Below, in pieces: positions 63,935-64,000 of a DNA stretch of 64,000 bases. Below the pieces are notes generated by a model. The model had not been told where the DNA came from, did not search any database, and saw nothing but the letters and a program-made list of their open reading frames with translations. This DNA comes from Mycobacterium asiaticum (GTDB taxonomy: Bacteria > Actinomycetota > Actinomycetes > Mycobacteriales > Mycobacteriaceae): positions 97,348 through 161,347 of the forward strand of contig NZ_LZLS01000097.1 of assembly GCF_001673365.1 (NCBI RefSeq), written 5' to 3'. The translations under genes were made by a program, and so were the position numbers. Position 1 is the stretch's first letter. Every line of letters starts with the position of its first letter.

Positions 63935-64000
63935 CAGACACCCACCTCCAGACGGTGACGAGAGCAGCTCCCCTACCCGCCCGATGCGTACTGCAACATC

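Noticed and set aside
1..64000. CRISPR arrays, tRNA genes and transposases
   Set aside because: No regularly spaced repeats, cloverleaf-type sequence or DDE/serine recombinase motif was found by eye; weak cases could be missed without a search tool.

Overview
The window is high-GC actinobacterial DNA and looks like a non-tuberculous Mycobacterium. The clues are PknD/PknF-type receptor kinases with 'FGKY' N-termini, a DUF6636 secreted protein, a DDN-type F420-dependent reductase, a WS/DGAT acyltransferase, an Lsr2-like DNA-binding module, frequent GTG starts and many 4-nt ATGA/GTGA overlaps. I saw no rRNA, tRNA, CRISPR array or complete insertion sequence. The assignment to genus is inference.

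Left flank (1-7166): the tail of a membrane protein, a Ser/Thr kinase with a cysteine-rich extracellular domain, a serine hydrolase and a Tat-exported amidase. These are followed by a DUF6636 protein, a DDN-type reductase, a PknD-like kinase with a six-blade NHL sensor, and a small kinase-derived remnant. The theme is cell-wall sensing and remodelling.

Ter region (7167-19504): a minus-strand run of seven genes encodes a coiled-coil protein, HpcH/HpaI lyase, PRTase_2-TRSP, StiP-like PRTase with PELOTA domain, HAD phosphatase, TerD and a secreted HNH lipoprotein. The first five genes are joined by 4-nt overlaps. A divergent plus-strand run encodes TerD, TerC and a TerA-like protein. Three AIM24 proteins and a macrodomain protein follow on the minus strand. 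This matches the Ter stress systems predicted to make a nucleoside-like metabolite.

Defence region (19714-56403): (a) two overlapping giant genes, an exonuclease-DinG-RecQ fusion of 1745 aa and an SNF2 ATPase of 2025 aa with two cysteine-rich zinc clusters, followed by another TerD; (b) a complete Wadjet/MksFEBG/EptABCD-type operon, jetABCD; (c) a VapBC remnant with an N-terminally eroded antitoxin and a PIN toxin lacking one acidic residue; (d) an ERCC4 nuclease with an Lsr2-like C-terminus, convergent with a NERD-UvrD helicase and a small Cys-rich protein; (e) a DISARM-related operon made of a GHKL ATPase-SF2 helicase fusion, a UvrD-like helicase, DrmA-like and DrmB-like proteins and an NgoMIV-type endonuclease. 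That operon converges on a C5 cytosine methyltransferase and a Vsr endonuclease. The giant pair (a) and the DISARM-related layout (e) are the best candidates for undescribed systems.

Right flank (56495-64000): a truncated nitronate monooxygenase gene marks a likely island edge. It is followed by a secreted GH2 exo-beta-glucosaminidase-like enzyme, a small secreted protein, a VOC protein, a WS/DGAT acyltransferase and a GlcD-type FAD oxidase. The window ends with two copies of a hairpin-forming repeat.
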